Shown here one piece after another: positions 1-9,889 of a DNA stretch of 64,000 nucleotides; positions within the stretch are counted from its first letter, which is position 1, and each line of letters starts with the position of its first letter. The notes under the pieces are model-generated. The model saw only the letters and a list, made by a program, of their open reading frames with translations. It searched no databases and was not told the origin of the DNA. Source of the stretch: an uncultured Aquimarina sp. (GTDB taxonomy: Bacteria > Bacteroidota > Bacteroidia > Flavobacteriales > Flavobacteriaceae); assembly GCA_947495425.1 (NCBI GenBank), contig CANLYR010000001.1, positions 124,001-188,000 of the forward strand. Reading direction: 5' to 3'. Both the position numbers and the translations under genes were made by a program.

Positions 1-41
1 TTTGAAGAGCCATTACTTGTACACCGTATTAATTTTAGTTG

Positions 42-1031
42 CTATTCGGCAATTATCCAGTTTGAAGGCAACCACCCATAAGCTTTCCCTTTTCGTGTAA
101 GGTGACCAAAAGATGGAAAAGGCATATGATATGACATGACATTGACTCTTTCGGCTACCGCCATATCCAGTATTCTAATTCTGGTTTTGTAAGCTTGTTT
201 GGCATCTTGGTCGAAAGCCGTTGCCCAATACGGATTTTTTAAGTCAAAAGCAGGATGATGAAAAATATCTCCGGTATGCAATAAAGAATCACTTCCGGAC
301 TTTATCCAGAAGCAACTGTGACCAGGTGAATGCCCTTGTGCTGCCACCACTTGTATTCCATTGATAATTTCTTCACCATCGCGGAAGGTCTTGATGTTGT
401 TATTAAGTGGAATTAGATTAGTCGCAACAGCATTTTTAAAATTATCTCGAAACCCTTGTTCTATCGGCATACTTTTTAAATCAATGCTGTTAGCGGACCA
501 AAAATTCCATTCTTTTTCATGTAAATAAATGGTGGCATTCGGGAAGGAAGGCTTGCTATTGACCATTAGACCACCGATATGGTCAAGGTGGCAATGCGTC
601 AGTAACACTGAAGTAATTTCTTCTCCAGAAATGTTCAATAGTTTTAAGTGCTTGTTAAGCAATCCAAATCCGTCTCCTAAGCTATTGCCAGCACCGGTGT
701 CAATTAATATTTTTTCTGTTCCTCGTTCCAGCAACAAACTGTTGCACTGCAAAAGGTACTCCTCTGTAGGCAAGAAATAGGCCTTAAGATTTTCGGCAAC
801 CTCTTTTTTTGAAGCGTTTACGGCGTACAAGGGATGTGCTGGGAAAAGTGACTGACCGTCTGAAATTACCGTAGCTTTAAATTTACCTATTTTAAAATGG
901 TAAACAGGGCTGTTTTGTCTATAAATATCCATCGAGTTTGAGTCTTTATTATCTTTTGATAAAAGCGGTAAAGGCAGGGAAAGTCCAATCCCTGCCAATG
1001 TCAATGTTTTTAATGTGTCTCTTCTGTTCAT
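42..1031 (-). CDS. MBL-fold metallo-hydrolase with Tat-like signal (MNRRDTLKTLTLAG)
   Basis: ORF 329 aa; THCHLDHIGG motif (HxHxDH); twin-arginine-like N-terminus. Confidence 0.9.
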   Translation of the reverse strand: MNRRDTLKTLTLAGIGLSLPLPLLSKDNKDSNSMDIYRQNSPVYHFKIGKFKATVISDGQSLFPAHPLYAVNASKKEVAENLKAYFLPTEEYLLQCNSLLLERGTEKILIDTGAGNSLGDGFGLLNKHLKLLNISGEEITSVLLTHCHLDHIGGLMVNSKPSFPNATIYLHEKEWNFWSANSIDLKSMPIEQGFRDNFKNAVATNLIPLNNNIKTFRDGEEIINGIQVVAAQGHSPGHSCFWIKSGSDSLLHTGDIFHHPAFDLKNPYWATAFDQDAKQAYKTRIRILDMAVAERVNVMSYHMPFPSFGHLTRKGKAYGWLPSNWIIAE

Positions 1032-1034
1032 TTC

Positions 1035-1484
1035 CTAATCCTGTAAATCTCTTTTCATAAATATCCTGATGTTAGGTATCCTGGCAATCATAGGAAAATA
1101 TTTTGGCCAAAATTGGCTCATATGTGGTGTGACCATATGCGCTTTGAGAACTTCCACGTTTTTCCAGCGCTCGTACAGGAAGTACACATTAGGTTCTTCC
1201 GGATGGCGGCTGAGTTGAAACTCAATATTTCCGGGTTCTTTTCTTACCTCCGTGATGACCGGACCGAACAGTCGTTCAAACTCATCTTCCTGTCCAGGAA
1301 TCAATGTGATATCAATTAAAACGCTGAAGGGTTCATTTGGGTCTGAGACTTGACTAACGATTGGGTCTGATAATACGTCTGCGTTTATCTCTTGTGCTGC
1401 TGTTTCCATTGTAGTAAGAATTGTGATAAAAAATGATAATAAGAGCATTAGCTTTCGCGAAAGCATAACATTTAGAATATGCAT
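1035..1484 (-). CDS. Putative antibiotic biosynthesis monooxygenase (ABM)/quinol monooxygenase-like protein, exported
   Basis: ORF 149 aa; DITLIPGQEDEFERLF...EPGNIEFQLSRHPEEPNVYFLYERW matches ABM family pattern; N-terminal hydrophobic leader. Confidence 0.8.
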   Translation of the reverse strand: MHILNVMLSRKLMLLLSFFITILTTMETAAQEINADVLSDPIVSQVSDPNEPFSVLIDITLIPGQEDEFERLFGPVITEVRKEPGNIEFQLSRHPEEPNVYFLYERWKNVEVLKAHMVTPHMSQFWPKYFPMIARIPNIRIFMKRDLQD

Positions 1485-1565
1485 CTCTTTTCAATTTAAA
1501 ATGATACTACAAAGTTCTGGTTGTAAAACGTAAAATAAGGTGCACAAAAAGATGGAAATACTGGA

Positions 1566-2366
1566 CTATTTGCCGATTTTACGAAATTGTAGTGGTGTAT
1601 TCTCGACTCGTTTTTTGAAAAAGCGATAAAAATAATTCACATCTTCAAAACCTATTTGGTAGGCAATTTCAGCAATAGAAAGTTCGGTAAACAATAGTCT
1701 TCGTTTCGCTTCGAGTATCAATCGTTCGTGGATGAGTTGCGTGACGGTTTTTCCTATGGATGCTGAAGTAATCTCGTTTAGTCTTTTTAAAGAGAGATTC
1801 TGCTTTTCTGCATAGAACCTTGCATTTTTTTGCTCAAGGTAGTGTTGCTCGATGTTGCTGCGCAGTATGATAATAGTGTCAATATTCTTTTTGTTTTGAC
1901 TATTGAAACCGGGCTTGATTCCCCTTTGGTAGCTTACCAGTGCTATTTTCAAATAGGATTGTAGCACTGTGATTGAGGCATTTTGCCGATTGTATTCTTG
2001 TTGAATTTCTGTAAATAACCGCTGAAATTGAGAATATTCATCGGTATTGGGTTCAAAAAAAGGGGAATGACAAAAATAATGGTACAAAATGCTGATGAAG
2101 GTTGCCCTGTTTTCGCTTCTGTTCAAATCCAAAAAAGAATCTTTGAAACGTATGGCCAAACCTTGACAACCTGAAACTTGCGTGTGTACAACTCTACCGT
2201 CTGTAATAAACCAAATGATGTTTTTTTTAAGCCGATGCGAGTAAAAATCCAACTCAATAGTTCCTATGCCTTTTTCTATCAAAAGCAAGAAGTAATCTTT
2301 TGTCCTTTTCGGCTTTACGGAAAAGTCTTCGGTGAATTTTTCTAGCGATTGGATTTCAAAGTTCAA
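1566..2366 (-). CDS. AraC family transcriptional regulator
   Basis: ORF 266 aa; C-terminal LSIAEIAYQIGFEDVNYFYRFFKKRVENTPLQFRK HTH signature. Confidence 0.9.
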   Translation of the reverse strand: MNFEIQSLEKFTEDFSVKPKRTKDYFLLLIEKGIGTIELDFYSHRLKKNIIWFITDGRVVHTQVSGCQGLAIRFKDSFLDLNRSENRATFISILYHYFCHSPFFEPNTDEYSQFQRLFTEIQQEYNRQNASITVLQSYLKIALVSYQRGIKPGFNSQNKKNIDTIIILRSNIEQHYLEQKNARFYAEKQNLSLKRLNEITSASIGKTVTQLIHERLILEAKRRLLFTELSIAEIAYQIGFEDVNYFYRFFKKRVENTPLQFRKIGK

Positions 2367-2658
2367 TGTTGAGAATATGTTATTAATTAAAGTAGGTTCG
2401 TTGATACACGCAATATATTGAAAATATAGAAGAACATTCTTACAGGAATGTACAAGCTAATGTTCACTGCCATTTGGGCTACAAATCCGTTTTGATTTTG
2501 GTTCTTTCAAAACGATTGCTCACAGTCTCATGAGTAGGCACTAGCAAATTTCTATATCACTATTTTTCGAATTGCAAGAGCCACTCTAGTATTGAAAGTA
2601 CATTTTACATCTTCTTTTTACTTTTTTATGCTTTAATAAAAGAATATGAGAAATGGTA

Positions 2659-3000
2659 TTACACTTTTTTCTGCCAAGGAAATTTTCCCTCTAATTCAAT
2701 CTGTAATGATAAACTCAGAAAAGTTCTAATCAGTACGATTATGGCCAAAACGAAAACCGAGCTTAAGGTGGGTTCGGTAATAATGGTCTCCATGATATCA
2801 GCTGCAATCAAAATTTCAAGACCTAAAAGGATGGCTTTTCCAACGGCTTGCCGAAGCTCTACATAAGAGTCCGAATCTTTCTTTTTCAGAAGAAAAAAAT
2901 ATTTACCAAACGCAAAAATTGAACCTAAAAAGATAGCCAGAACACCAATTGCTTCCATCATTTCCGCTACATAGTCGATATAAATTTTAATACTTTCCAT
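2659..3000 (-). CDS. DUF1622-like membrane protein
   Basis: ORF 113 aa; three hydrophobic segments, LRQAVGKAILLGLEILIAADIMETI pattern. Confidence 0.75.
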   Translation of the reverse strand: MESIKIYIDYVAEMMEAIGVLAIFLGSIFAFGKYFFLLKKKDSDSYVELRQAVGKAILLGLEILIAADIMETIITEPTLSSVFVLAIIVLIRTFLSLSLQIELEGKFPWQKKV

Positions 3001-3015
3001 TTGATTTCTTTTATG

Positions 3016-3444
3016 TTAAGTGTGTTCGGTATTGGCCTCTGCAATTTTCTTGGTATGCTCTACGGCTCCTTTAATCAGAGACGCTACGTCAGCTGCCTCA
3101 TCTTGATGTCCTGGTTTTGGTACACTCGATAATGTATATTCCAAATAGATAAGACCGTCTTCTTCATAAATAGTATTGGTTACCAAAGAGGTTGCAGTTG
3201 GGTCTTCTAAGCTCTTGAATATAATGGTTAGGGATTTTGGGTCGGCTGTAATTATTTCTTTTAGTTTTTTGCCATTCCCCAAGGTCATTTCCCTGACTAT
3301 GGTATACTCATCCAACTCCTCTAAGATGGTTACGTCTGTAATACTTTCAATATACTTCTGCGGATTCTTAGTCTTGTCCATTAGTATATCCCATAAAACT
3401 TCTCTTGTAGTATCTACTATAGTGCGATGTGATGCCAGTGCCAT
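3016..3444 (-). CDS. SRPBCC/START-like fold protein
   Basis: ORF 142 aa; pattern of SRPBCC proteins (TREVLWDILMDKTKNPQKYIESITDVTILEE). Confidence 0.6.
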   Translation of the reverse strand: MALASHRTIVDTTREVLWDILMDKTKNPQKYIESITDVTILEELDEYTIVREMTLGNGKKLKEIITADPKSLTIIFKSLEDPTATSLVTNTIYEEDGLIYLEYTLSSVPKPGHQDEAADVASLIKGAVEHTKKIAEANTEHT

Positions 3445-3446
3445 TT

Positions 3447-4025
3447 TTATGAATTGAATTTTGAGGTTATTTCTGCAATTCTCTTGCCATATGATTTAGC
3501 AAAAGCCACATCGCCCGTTGGTGGCGAAATTTCGGGGCTTTCATTTTCAGATTGCGCCATCGCACCAATATAGCCACCAAGTCTATTTTCAACTTCTGGG
3601 TCGGAAATGTGATTTTCCTTATTCTTGCCTGCAAACATTCCTGGGCCTGCCCAAATCATGCCATGTTGCATGGCCAAGGTCACAAATTGAAGTAGGGTAT
3701 TCACTTTGTTGCCCGACATTGAACTCGAATTGGTGAAACCTCCCGCGATTTTCTCTTTCCATAAGTGTTGAAACCAAGGTTTGGAAGTAGCATCCTGAAA
3801 TATTTTGAATGGTGCTGAAGCCGCACCCATATAAGTTGGCGCACCAAAAATGATACCGTCGGCATCGTTTAAGGCCTGCCATTCGTTGTCGGTGATGCTT
3901 CCATCTGATTGAATTTTTATCAAAGTTGACGTTGATGTTTCGGTAGATGCTCCCTCTGAAACTGCCTTGGCCAATACTTCGGTATGTCCAAAACCCGAAT
4001 GATATACTACTGCTATTTTTTTCAT
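3447..4025 (-). CDS. Flavodoxin/NADPH-dependent FMN reductase (WrbA-like)
   Basis: ORF 192 aa; KIAVVYHSGFGHTEVLAKAV FMN loop, DGIIFGAPTYMG, FTNSSSMSGNK. Confidence 0.88.
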   Translation of the reverse strand: MKKIAVVYHSGFGHTEVLAKAVSEGASTETSTSTLIKIQSDGSITDNEWQALNDADGIIFGAPTYMGAASAPFKIFQDATSKPWFQHLWKEKIAGGFTNSSSMSGNKVNTLLQFVTLAMQHGMIWAGPGMFAGKNKENHISDPEVENRLGGYIGAMAQSENESPEISPPTGDVAFAKSYGKRIAEITSKFNS

Positions 4026-4036
4026 TTTATCTCTGT

Positions 4037-5068
4037 TTATTTAATTGAATTTTTTAAGTGGTTGCTAATTCTAGTGATAAGCTCATCTCCCTGAGAAATG
4101 ACTCCACCTAATTGAAAGAATCCGTGAATCTGCCCCTCATAATGCCAATGGGTCACTTGTACATTTTGGTCTTCTAATTTTTTTGCATATGCTTCACCCT
4201 CTGCGTGTAAAGGGTCAAAACCACCTGTAATGATTAGTGTCTCGGGAAGATTTGATAAATTCTTGGCTTTTAGGGGGGATATATAGGGGCTATTCATATC
4301 CTCTTGGTCTTTTAAGTACATCGCCACATTTGCGACCATTGCATCCTTTGTCAGCACGTATCCTTTGTCGCCCAGAGTATCCCATGAATCGGATTTTAGC
4401 GTCAAGTCCGTATTGGGATAAACCAGCACGTTACCTTTAATAGCGGGTCCCTTTTCATCTTTCGCCATTAGGCTTGTTGCAATAGCTAAGTTGCCTCCAG
4501 CACTATCGCCCCCTACAAACAAAAGATTGGCATTGGCGTTTATTTTTTTTGCATTTTCCTTAATCCATCGTAAAACTTGATAACAATCATTCAACCCAGC
4601 AGGATATGGATGTTCTGGTGCCAAGCGATACTCTAGTGCAACCACTAGAAAACCACTTCGATTAGCCAATGCACGCAAAGGTCTGTCGTGTGTTTTAAAA
4701 TTACCTGCCGTAAATCCACCACCATGTATGTAAAGTAATACTGGTAAGTCTTTGTCATCACTTGGTCGATACAAGCGAATGTTGATAGTGTTATTATCGC
4801 TTCCTGCGATGGTTTTGTTTTCGACTTCGAATACGTCTACAATATCACCTGCCATGGGGATAATGCCTTCATACCCTTTTCTACCTGCTTCTAGTTTTTG
4901 TGAATCAGATAAATCTTTCATTGTATCTGCATTTGCTGCATACTGTTTCGCCATATTTTCTATGACTGTTTTTGCTTCATTGTTCATAGTTTCTGAGTTA
5001 TTTTGTTGTGAATGTGTACCACCAAAGTATAGTGAGCTTATAATGGTGCAAAAGATTTTCCATTTCAT
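4037..5068 (-). CDS. Alpha/beta hydrolase (HSL-type esterase)
   Basis: HGGGF oxyanion motif, GDSAGG nucleophile elbow, HGF; ORF extends to 5092 but the Met at 5068 avoids overlap with the upstream gene. Confidence 0.88.
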   Translation of the reverse strand: MKWKIFCTIISSLYFGGTHSQQNNSETMNNEAKTVIENMAKQYAANADTMKDLSDSQKLEAGRKGYEGIIPMAGDIVDVFEVENKTIAGSDNNTINIRLYRPSDDKDLPVLLYIHGGGFTAGNFKTHDRPLRALANRSGFLVVALEYRLAPEHPYPAGLNDCYQVLRWIKENAKKINANANLLFVGGDSAGGNLAIATSLMAKDEKGPAIKGNVLVYPNTDLTLKSDSWDTLGDKGYVLTKDAMVANVAMYLKDQEDMNSPYISPLKAKNLSNLPETLIITGGFDPLHAEGEAYAKKLEDQNVQVTHWHYEGQIHGFFQLGGVISQGDELITRISNHLKNSIK

Positions 5069-5072
5069 TTTT

Positions 5073-5282
5073 TCATCTGAGTTTATTGACAACTTTAGTA
5101 ATTATAGGTACGGTAACAAATCGCATTAATGAAACCAACAGAAGTACTAGAATCAAGGTTCTTACATAAAAATTGAGTTCCTCTAATAGTGGCGCAATAA
5201 AGAGTAGGGCTAGTACTAGTAAGGGATAAATAGCTGCCACATTTATGGCAATCCCCTTAAGATGTTTTTTAAATTTTATCAT
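5073..5282 (-). CDS. Small two-TM membrane protein, unknown function
   Basis: ORF 69 aa, two hydrophobic segments, packed in operon. Confidence 0.6.
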   Translation of the reverse strand: MIKFKKHLKGIAINVAAIYPLLVLALLFIAPLLEELNFYVRTLILVLLLVSLMRFVTVPIITKVVNKLR

Positions 5283-5599
5283 TATAGCTTGTTTGGATTA
5301 TATCGTAATTTTTCAATCATTTCGGCATTCAATGAGTCGCTATAGACACCATAGGCGTCAATCAGCAATCCTTTAAGTTTGTGTTTCTCAGAAGTAATTG
5401 CATATAGAACTGACTCATCTGATGGGTTGCTTTCACCTTCGAACCTAAACATAGCGTCTACTTCAAAATCAGTTGCTAAAAGTTCAAAATCATTGGATAC
5501 ACATTGCAAGCAATGGCTTTTAAGATTAAAATCTTCATTATAACCGTCATTTCTCAAATCGCTTATGCCTTCAACAAGGGTATCATATTCATTTTTCAT
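5282..5599 (-). CDS. Hypothetical protein
   Basis: ORF 105 aa, overlaps neighbours by a few bases as in an operon. Confidence 0.6.
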   Translation of the reverse strand: MKNEYDTLVEGISDLRNDGYNEDFNLKSHCLQCVSNDFELLATDFEVDAMFRFEGESNPSDESVLYAITSEKHKLKGLLIDAYGVYSDSLNAEMIEKLRYNPNKL

Positions 5600-5910
5600 T
5601 GTATCATGTATTTGAATTCTGGGGATACAAGATTTGCATACTCCTTATGTCTTTTAATAAAAGCGGCTACGAACGGACAAATAGGAACTACCTGTATATT
5701 CTTATCAGCTAAATCGTCGAGTACTTTTTGAACGAGTTCAAAACCGATTTTCATACCAGAAAGTTCTTTTGGAACTTCGGTATGTACTAAATAGGCTTTC
5801 TCATTTTTGATTAAAAAATATTCTACAAAAGCAATATTGCCATCAACATGTAATTCGTATCTTTTTTTAGCTCCTTGCCAGTTGTCATTATTAATAAATG
5901 TGTGTTCCAT
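5596..5910 (-). CDS. GNAT-like N-acetyltransferase (YjdJ-type)
   Basis: ORF 104 aa; HTEVPKELSGMKIGFELVQKVLDDLADKNIQVVPICPFVAAFIKRHKEY is typical of this small GNAT family. Confidence 0.85.
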   Translation of the reverse strand: MEHTFINNDNWQGAKKRYELHVDGNIAFVEYFLIKNEKAYLVHTEVPKELSGMKIGFELVQKVLDDLADKNIQVVPICPFVAAFIKRHKEYANLVSPEFKYMIQ

Positions 5911-6836
5911 TATTGGTTGTGGTTTACTATATTATTTATGGCTTCTTTGACTGTCATTCCTGCTTCAACTCCATATTTTTGTGCGGTCTCATTAAGAACA
6001 GAGCAAATACCTTCTTCATAAGTGCTTGTGGGATTTCCAATTTCTGCGGATAGTGCGTCGACTGCAATTGCAGCGATTCCATTTTCGTCCAAAATTCTGA
6101 GACCAGCAACGCCCGAAGAATCTTTTGCAATACCTGCGTCGTTTGCGAATATTGCTTTGGGATGCACCGGTAATGTATAGTCTGCCATTGCAAGGCCTGA
6201 GTGTGATGCTACACAGAAAATATCATTAGGATATTTGTTTTTGACCAGGCCTATAGACCAAATTGTAAATACTTTGGTAGTTCCTTTTTGGTCAACAAGT
6301 TTCAGTTTGGTGTCAAGAGAATGCTGTATTTGAACTTTCTTGCCCTCTTGGGCATCCAACATAAGTTTTGCAGCTTCTAGTGCGTTCATCCCTTTACTTA
6401 CACCGAGTGTTTCTGCAGGTTCATTAGTAAAAGAAATTATACCTTCCGAGACGGATTTACCATTACTGACCAATGCAGAATTTGTCTCTACAGTTGCAGC
6501 TGGAATATCATTTTTTTCCGCTAGAAATATTCCGTCAATTCCTTTGTTGTTTTTTCCAACACCAGATTCGTGAGCAATAAAACCCTTGATACCTAATTTT
6601 AATACTTCAAGTGAAGTGGGTACTCCAGCAAAAGAGCCACCAATAATAACATCATTTGAAGTAACTGGGTAAAAGTCGTAACGCTCTTTGTCATCGAGAT
6701 ATGTCAAGGAATTGGATGTAATTATCCTTCCTCTTTCATCTTGATATGCGATTTGTATGGCTTCCGTATTCACTTCTTTTTTAGTACAGCTAATTATGTT
6801 TAATATGATTGATATTAACACAAACAATGACTTCAT
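5910..6836 (-). CDS. Hypothetical lipoprotein
   Basis: ORF 308 aa; lipobox-like IISC at N-terminus. Confidence 0.65.
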   Translation of the reverse strand: MKSLFVLISIILNIISCTKKEVNTEAIQIAYQDERGRIITSNSLTYLDDKERYDFYPVTSNDVIIGGSFAGVPTSLEVLKLGIKGFIAHESGVGKNNKGIDGIFLAEKNDIPAATVETNSALVSNGKSVSEGIISFTNEPAETLGVSKGMNALEAAKLMLDAQEGKKVQIQHSLDTKLKLVDQKGTTKVFTIWSIGLVKNKYPNDIFCVASHSGLAMADYTLPVHPKAIFANDAGIAKDSSGVAGLRILDENGIAAIAVDALSAEIGNPTSTYEEGICSVLNETAQKYGVEAGMTVKEAINNIVNHNQ

Positions 6837-6847
6837 TAAAATTAGTT

Positions 6848-7552
6848 TTACATTGGTACTTCGATAATCAGGATATCCGAATCCTCAATATTTTTTATCC
6901 AGATAGCATCCGTATCCGTAATTTCTAAAGCATCTCTTTTCTTTAAAAGCTTGTCTTGAAACTCAATAGCACCATCGACGACCATTAGAAAAACACCATT
7001 ACCTTTTTGATGGGTTTTGAATTCGACAAACCGGCCTTCATCAAATTTGCCTCGAATCAAATAGGCGTCTTGTTGAATTTTTAACGGTGCTTTGTCAAAG
7101 TTTGATGGTCCTACAAGTACCTTCCATTTATCAAGCCAATCTTCGCTCTCGAAGTGAGCTACCTTAGATTTAGGCAACGTATTTCGTATGTTGGGTTCTA
7201 TCCAGATTTGAAATTGTTTTGCTTCCTCGTTGCTTCCATTCACGTCTGAATGGGTGACTCCTGTGCCAGCTGTTATTGCCTGGACGTCATTTGCTCTGAT
7301 ATTACGGGTACCGGAAATGTCAGTATGTTCTAAATCACCCTGAAACTGTATGGTGATGATTTCGAAATTATCATGCGGATGTTCAGGGAAGCCTTTCCCA
7401 GGTTGGATGATACTATCGTTAAAAACACGAAGTTTACCAAAGCCCATTCGCTGTGGATTATGATATTGCCCAAAGCTGAATGAGTATCTTGCACTGAACC
7501 AGCCAAAATTAGCAGTGCCACGCTCTTCTGATTTGTAAATCGAATAGTTCAA
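6848..7552 (-). CDS. Pirin family protein
   Basis: ORF 234 aa; HPHDNFEIITIQFQGDLEHTD, QAITAGTGVTHSDVN bicupin motifs. Confidence 0.92.
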   Translation of the reverse strand: MNYSIYKSEERGTANFGWFSARYSFSFGQYHNPQRMGFGKLRVFNDSIIQPGKGFPEHPHDNFEIITIQFQGDLEHTDISGTRNIRANDVQAITAGTGVTHSDVNGSNEEAKQFQIWIEPNIRNTLPKSKVAHFESEDWLDKWKVLVGPSNFDKAPLKIQQDAYLIRGKFDEGRFVEFKTHQKGNGVFLMVVDGAIEFQDKLLKKRDALEITDTDAIWIKNIEDSDILIIEVPM

Positions 7553-7563
7553 TAGTTGTTGTT

Positions 7564-8475
7564 TTAAAATTCAGATAGTACACTTATTTCAAATTCTTCC
7601 ACTTTACTTTCAGCTCCAGATTTATCCAGATGTGAATTGAGTACGTATAGTTTTTTGCCCGTTACGGCTACAGCAGTTGGAAATTGAAAGCCCTCTTTGA
7701 CAATGGTCACAGTACCAGTTGAAAAATCATCGTTTAAATCAACCTTTGCTACGGCTCCAGATACATTCAATGCCACGTACAACTTTTTTTTTCGAATACT
7801 CAATCCATCTCCATACAACAAAGATTCTCCCGTAAGTTTTACTTCTATCGTTTCTTTGGTTGTAGTGTCAATTCGGTATAATTTTCCCGTGTTTGTCTGA
7901 ATAACCAAAAGATATTTTGCTTTCTTGGTCAATACAATTCCGTTGAGATTATAGCCCTCTTTAAATTGAATTCCCGTATTCTCTAAATCTAACCAAACCT
8001 CTAGCTCCGCATTTTTAGAATGGGGAACAAAACTGTAAATAACAGGCCGAAATGAATCTGTGACAAAACCTTTGGTTTTTCCGTTTATTGCTACATCATT
8101 TATAAATATTTGGTCTTTTGATAGACCCTTTGGGACTATATAAGCATTTATTTTTTTTTGGGTTGGAATATCAAATACTTCAATTGTTCCGTTCGGTCCT
8201 GTGGCAACATATAAGTTGCCGTTTTCTTCTTCCATTCCTAATGACGCGATGTTTTTGGTTGTGTTTTCCATCGATAAATCATTAAATCTGCGAGTTCCTT
8301 TAGTTGCCGCAAATAGTTGGCCTGTCATCATGGAACCGGTATAGATGGCTTTAAATTTTTTAGAATACGTAAGACCCTCGGGAAAGGTGTTTGTCTTTTT
8401 TAAAAGTATATTGTTGTCCTGTCCTTGACAATAAGCAGCGATGAGGAGTATAAGTATGAATATTTTTGTTTTCAT
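7564..8475 (-). CDS. SMP-30/gluconolactonase-like beta-propeller protein, exported
   Basis: ORF 303 aa; signal peptide; FPEGLTYSKKFKAIYTGS..., FINDVAINGKTKGFVTDS, GDGLSIRKKKLYVA. Confidence 0.75.
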   Translation of the reverse strand: MKTKIFILILLIAAYCQGQDNNILLKKTNTFPEGLTYSKKFKAIYTGSMMTGQLFAATKGTRRFNDLSMENTTKNIASLGMEEENGNLYVATGPNGTIEVFDIPTQKKINAYIVPKGLSKDQIFINDVAINGKTKGFVTDSFRPVIYSFVPHSKNAELEVWLDLENTGIQFKEGYNLNGIVLTKKAKYLLVIQTNTGKLYRIDTTTKETIEVKLTGESLLYGDGLSIRKKKLYVALNVSGAVAKVDLNDDFSTGTVTIVKEGFQFPTAVAVTGKKLYVLNSHLDKSGAESKVEEFEISVLSEF

Positions 8476-8479
8476 GTTT

Positions 8480-9196
8480 TTAAAAAATTAATGTGACATC
8501 AATAATCAAGATATCCGTTATTGTATTAAAAGTGATTTCTACATCATCTGAATCGACTATCCCGTAGCCATCTCTTCGCATGAGGCGCTGATTTTTTATG
8601 ACTGCGTCTCCTTCGATTATAAAGACGTAAATACCATTATCTTTTTGCTTTTTGAGATACGTAATCGATTCATTTTCTTGAAAAGTGCCACGCCACACCC
8701 AAGCTTGTTGATGAATTTTTAGGCTTTCTAGATTACCATCGGGCGACACTAATAATTGCAATTTTCCATCTCTGAATATTGGACTGCTCACCATAGTTTT
8801 ATATTCGGGTTGTATACCTTTTTTATTGGGTAGAAACCAAATTTGAAGATTGTCGATAGCAATTTCATCAGAGTGGTTATATTCGGAGTGATGGATTCCA
8901 GTGCCTGCAGAAATTAACTGTACAGCATTTTCAACATTGACACCCTCATTTCCAGCAGTGTCTGAATGCACCATGGCACCACTAATCACTACACTTACTA
9001 TTTCCATATTGTCGTGTGGATGCATGCCAAACCCTTTTCCGCCGGGGGCGATGATGCCATTGTCTAAAATAATCATAGCACCAAAATGCCTTCTGTTTGG
9101 TGTAGGGGGATTATTCGGATTGAAGGATTGATACAATTGTATCCAACCCATATCCCTGTGACTTCTTGTTTTTTGCGGATGATAAATTGTTTCCAT
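8480..9196 (-). CDS. Pirin family protein
   Basis: ORF 238 aa; GFGMHPHDNMEIVSVVISGAMVHSD, QLISAGTGIHHSEYN. Confidence 0.92.
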   Translation of the reverse strand: METIYHPQKTRSHRDMGWIQLYQSFNPNNPPTPNRRHFGAMIILDNGIIAPGGKGFGMHPHDNMEIVSVVISGAMVHSDTAGNEGVNVENAVQLISAGTGIHHSEYNHSDEIAIDNLQIWFLPNKKGIQPEYKTMVSSPIFRDGKLQLLVSPDGNLESLKIHQQAWVWRGTFQENESITYLKKQKDNGIYVFIIEGDAVIKNQRLMRRDGYGIVDSDDVEITFNTITDILIIDVTLIF

Positions 9197-9248
9197 ATTC
9201 GTGATAAGGCTATTGGTTTTTTAACCAGTAGCCTTGTTTTGTTATTAA

Positions 9249-9863
9249 TTAATGTGCTTCTGCCTTGTCTCCTTCAACCAAAGGCGCAAGGATTTCTTCA
9301 TACATAATACCCTGTATTTTTCTTCCTCTTTCATCGGCCCAATTTGCTGCCAACTCCGCCATTACTTGATTGGTAGAAGTAATCGTTACGCCAGCCTTTT
9401 CCATTCTACGAATTGCTGTTTCGTCTGCCACTTGTGTTGGTGAACCACCTCCATCGATTACAACCTGCACTTCATAGCCATCTTCTAAAGCGCTAATTGC
9501 TGGAAAGACAATGCAAACGTCGTTTGTTAGGCCACACATAATCAATTTTTTCTTTCCCGTGGCTTCTACTGCCTTTTTGAAATCATCGTAATCCCAAGCA
9601 TCTACAATTCCTGGTCTTTTGACTCTGTTAGCAAAAGCTTTGGGTGCTATGTCCTGAATATCTTGTAAAAGAGGTCCTTGAAACTCATCTTCCATACTAC
9701 TTGTAAGTACTAATGGCATTCCTGTTTCTACAGCTGTTCTTGCTAAAGCTCTTGTGTTATGCACCAAGTCTTTATAGGGTAAGTTTATGGCAAGCTTGAT
9801 TGTTCCCTGTTGGTGGTCTATTAGCAATATTGCTGCGTCGTCTACTGTGAATTTGTTTTTCAT
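9249..9863 (-). CDS. Isochorismatase/YcaC-like hydrolase
   Basis: ORF 204 aa; DDAAILLIDHQQGTI, KKLIMCGLTNDVCIVFPAISALEDGYEVQVV. Confidence 0.9.
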   Translation of the reverse strand: MKNKFTVDDAAILLIDHQQGTIKLAINLPYKDLVHNTRALARTAVETGMPLVLTSSMEDEFQGPLLQDIQDIAPKAFANRVKRPGIVDAWDYDDFKKAVEATGKKKLIMCGLTNDVCIVFPAISALEDGYEVQVVIDGGGSPTQVADETAIRRMEKAGVTITSTNQVMAELAANWADERGRKIQGIMYEEILAPLVEGDKAEAH

Positions 9864-9889
9864 TGTTTTTTGTTTTAAATGATTAATAA

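Noticed and set aside
529-780. Plus-strand and other small antisense ORFs in the track (e.g. 529..780, 4752..5129, 16689..16991, 33308..33652)
   Set aside because: They lie opposite well-supported coding genes and show no recognisable domain; treated as spurious.
3619-3882. ORF 3619..3882 (-) within the flavodoxin gene, and 5954..6193 (-) within the lipoprotein gene
   Set aside because: Alternative frames inside genes with strong protein signatures.
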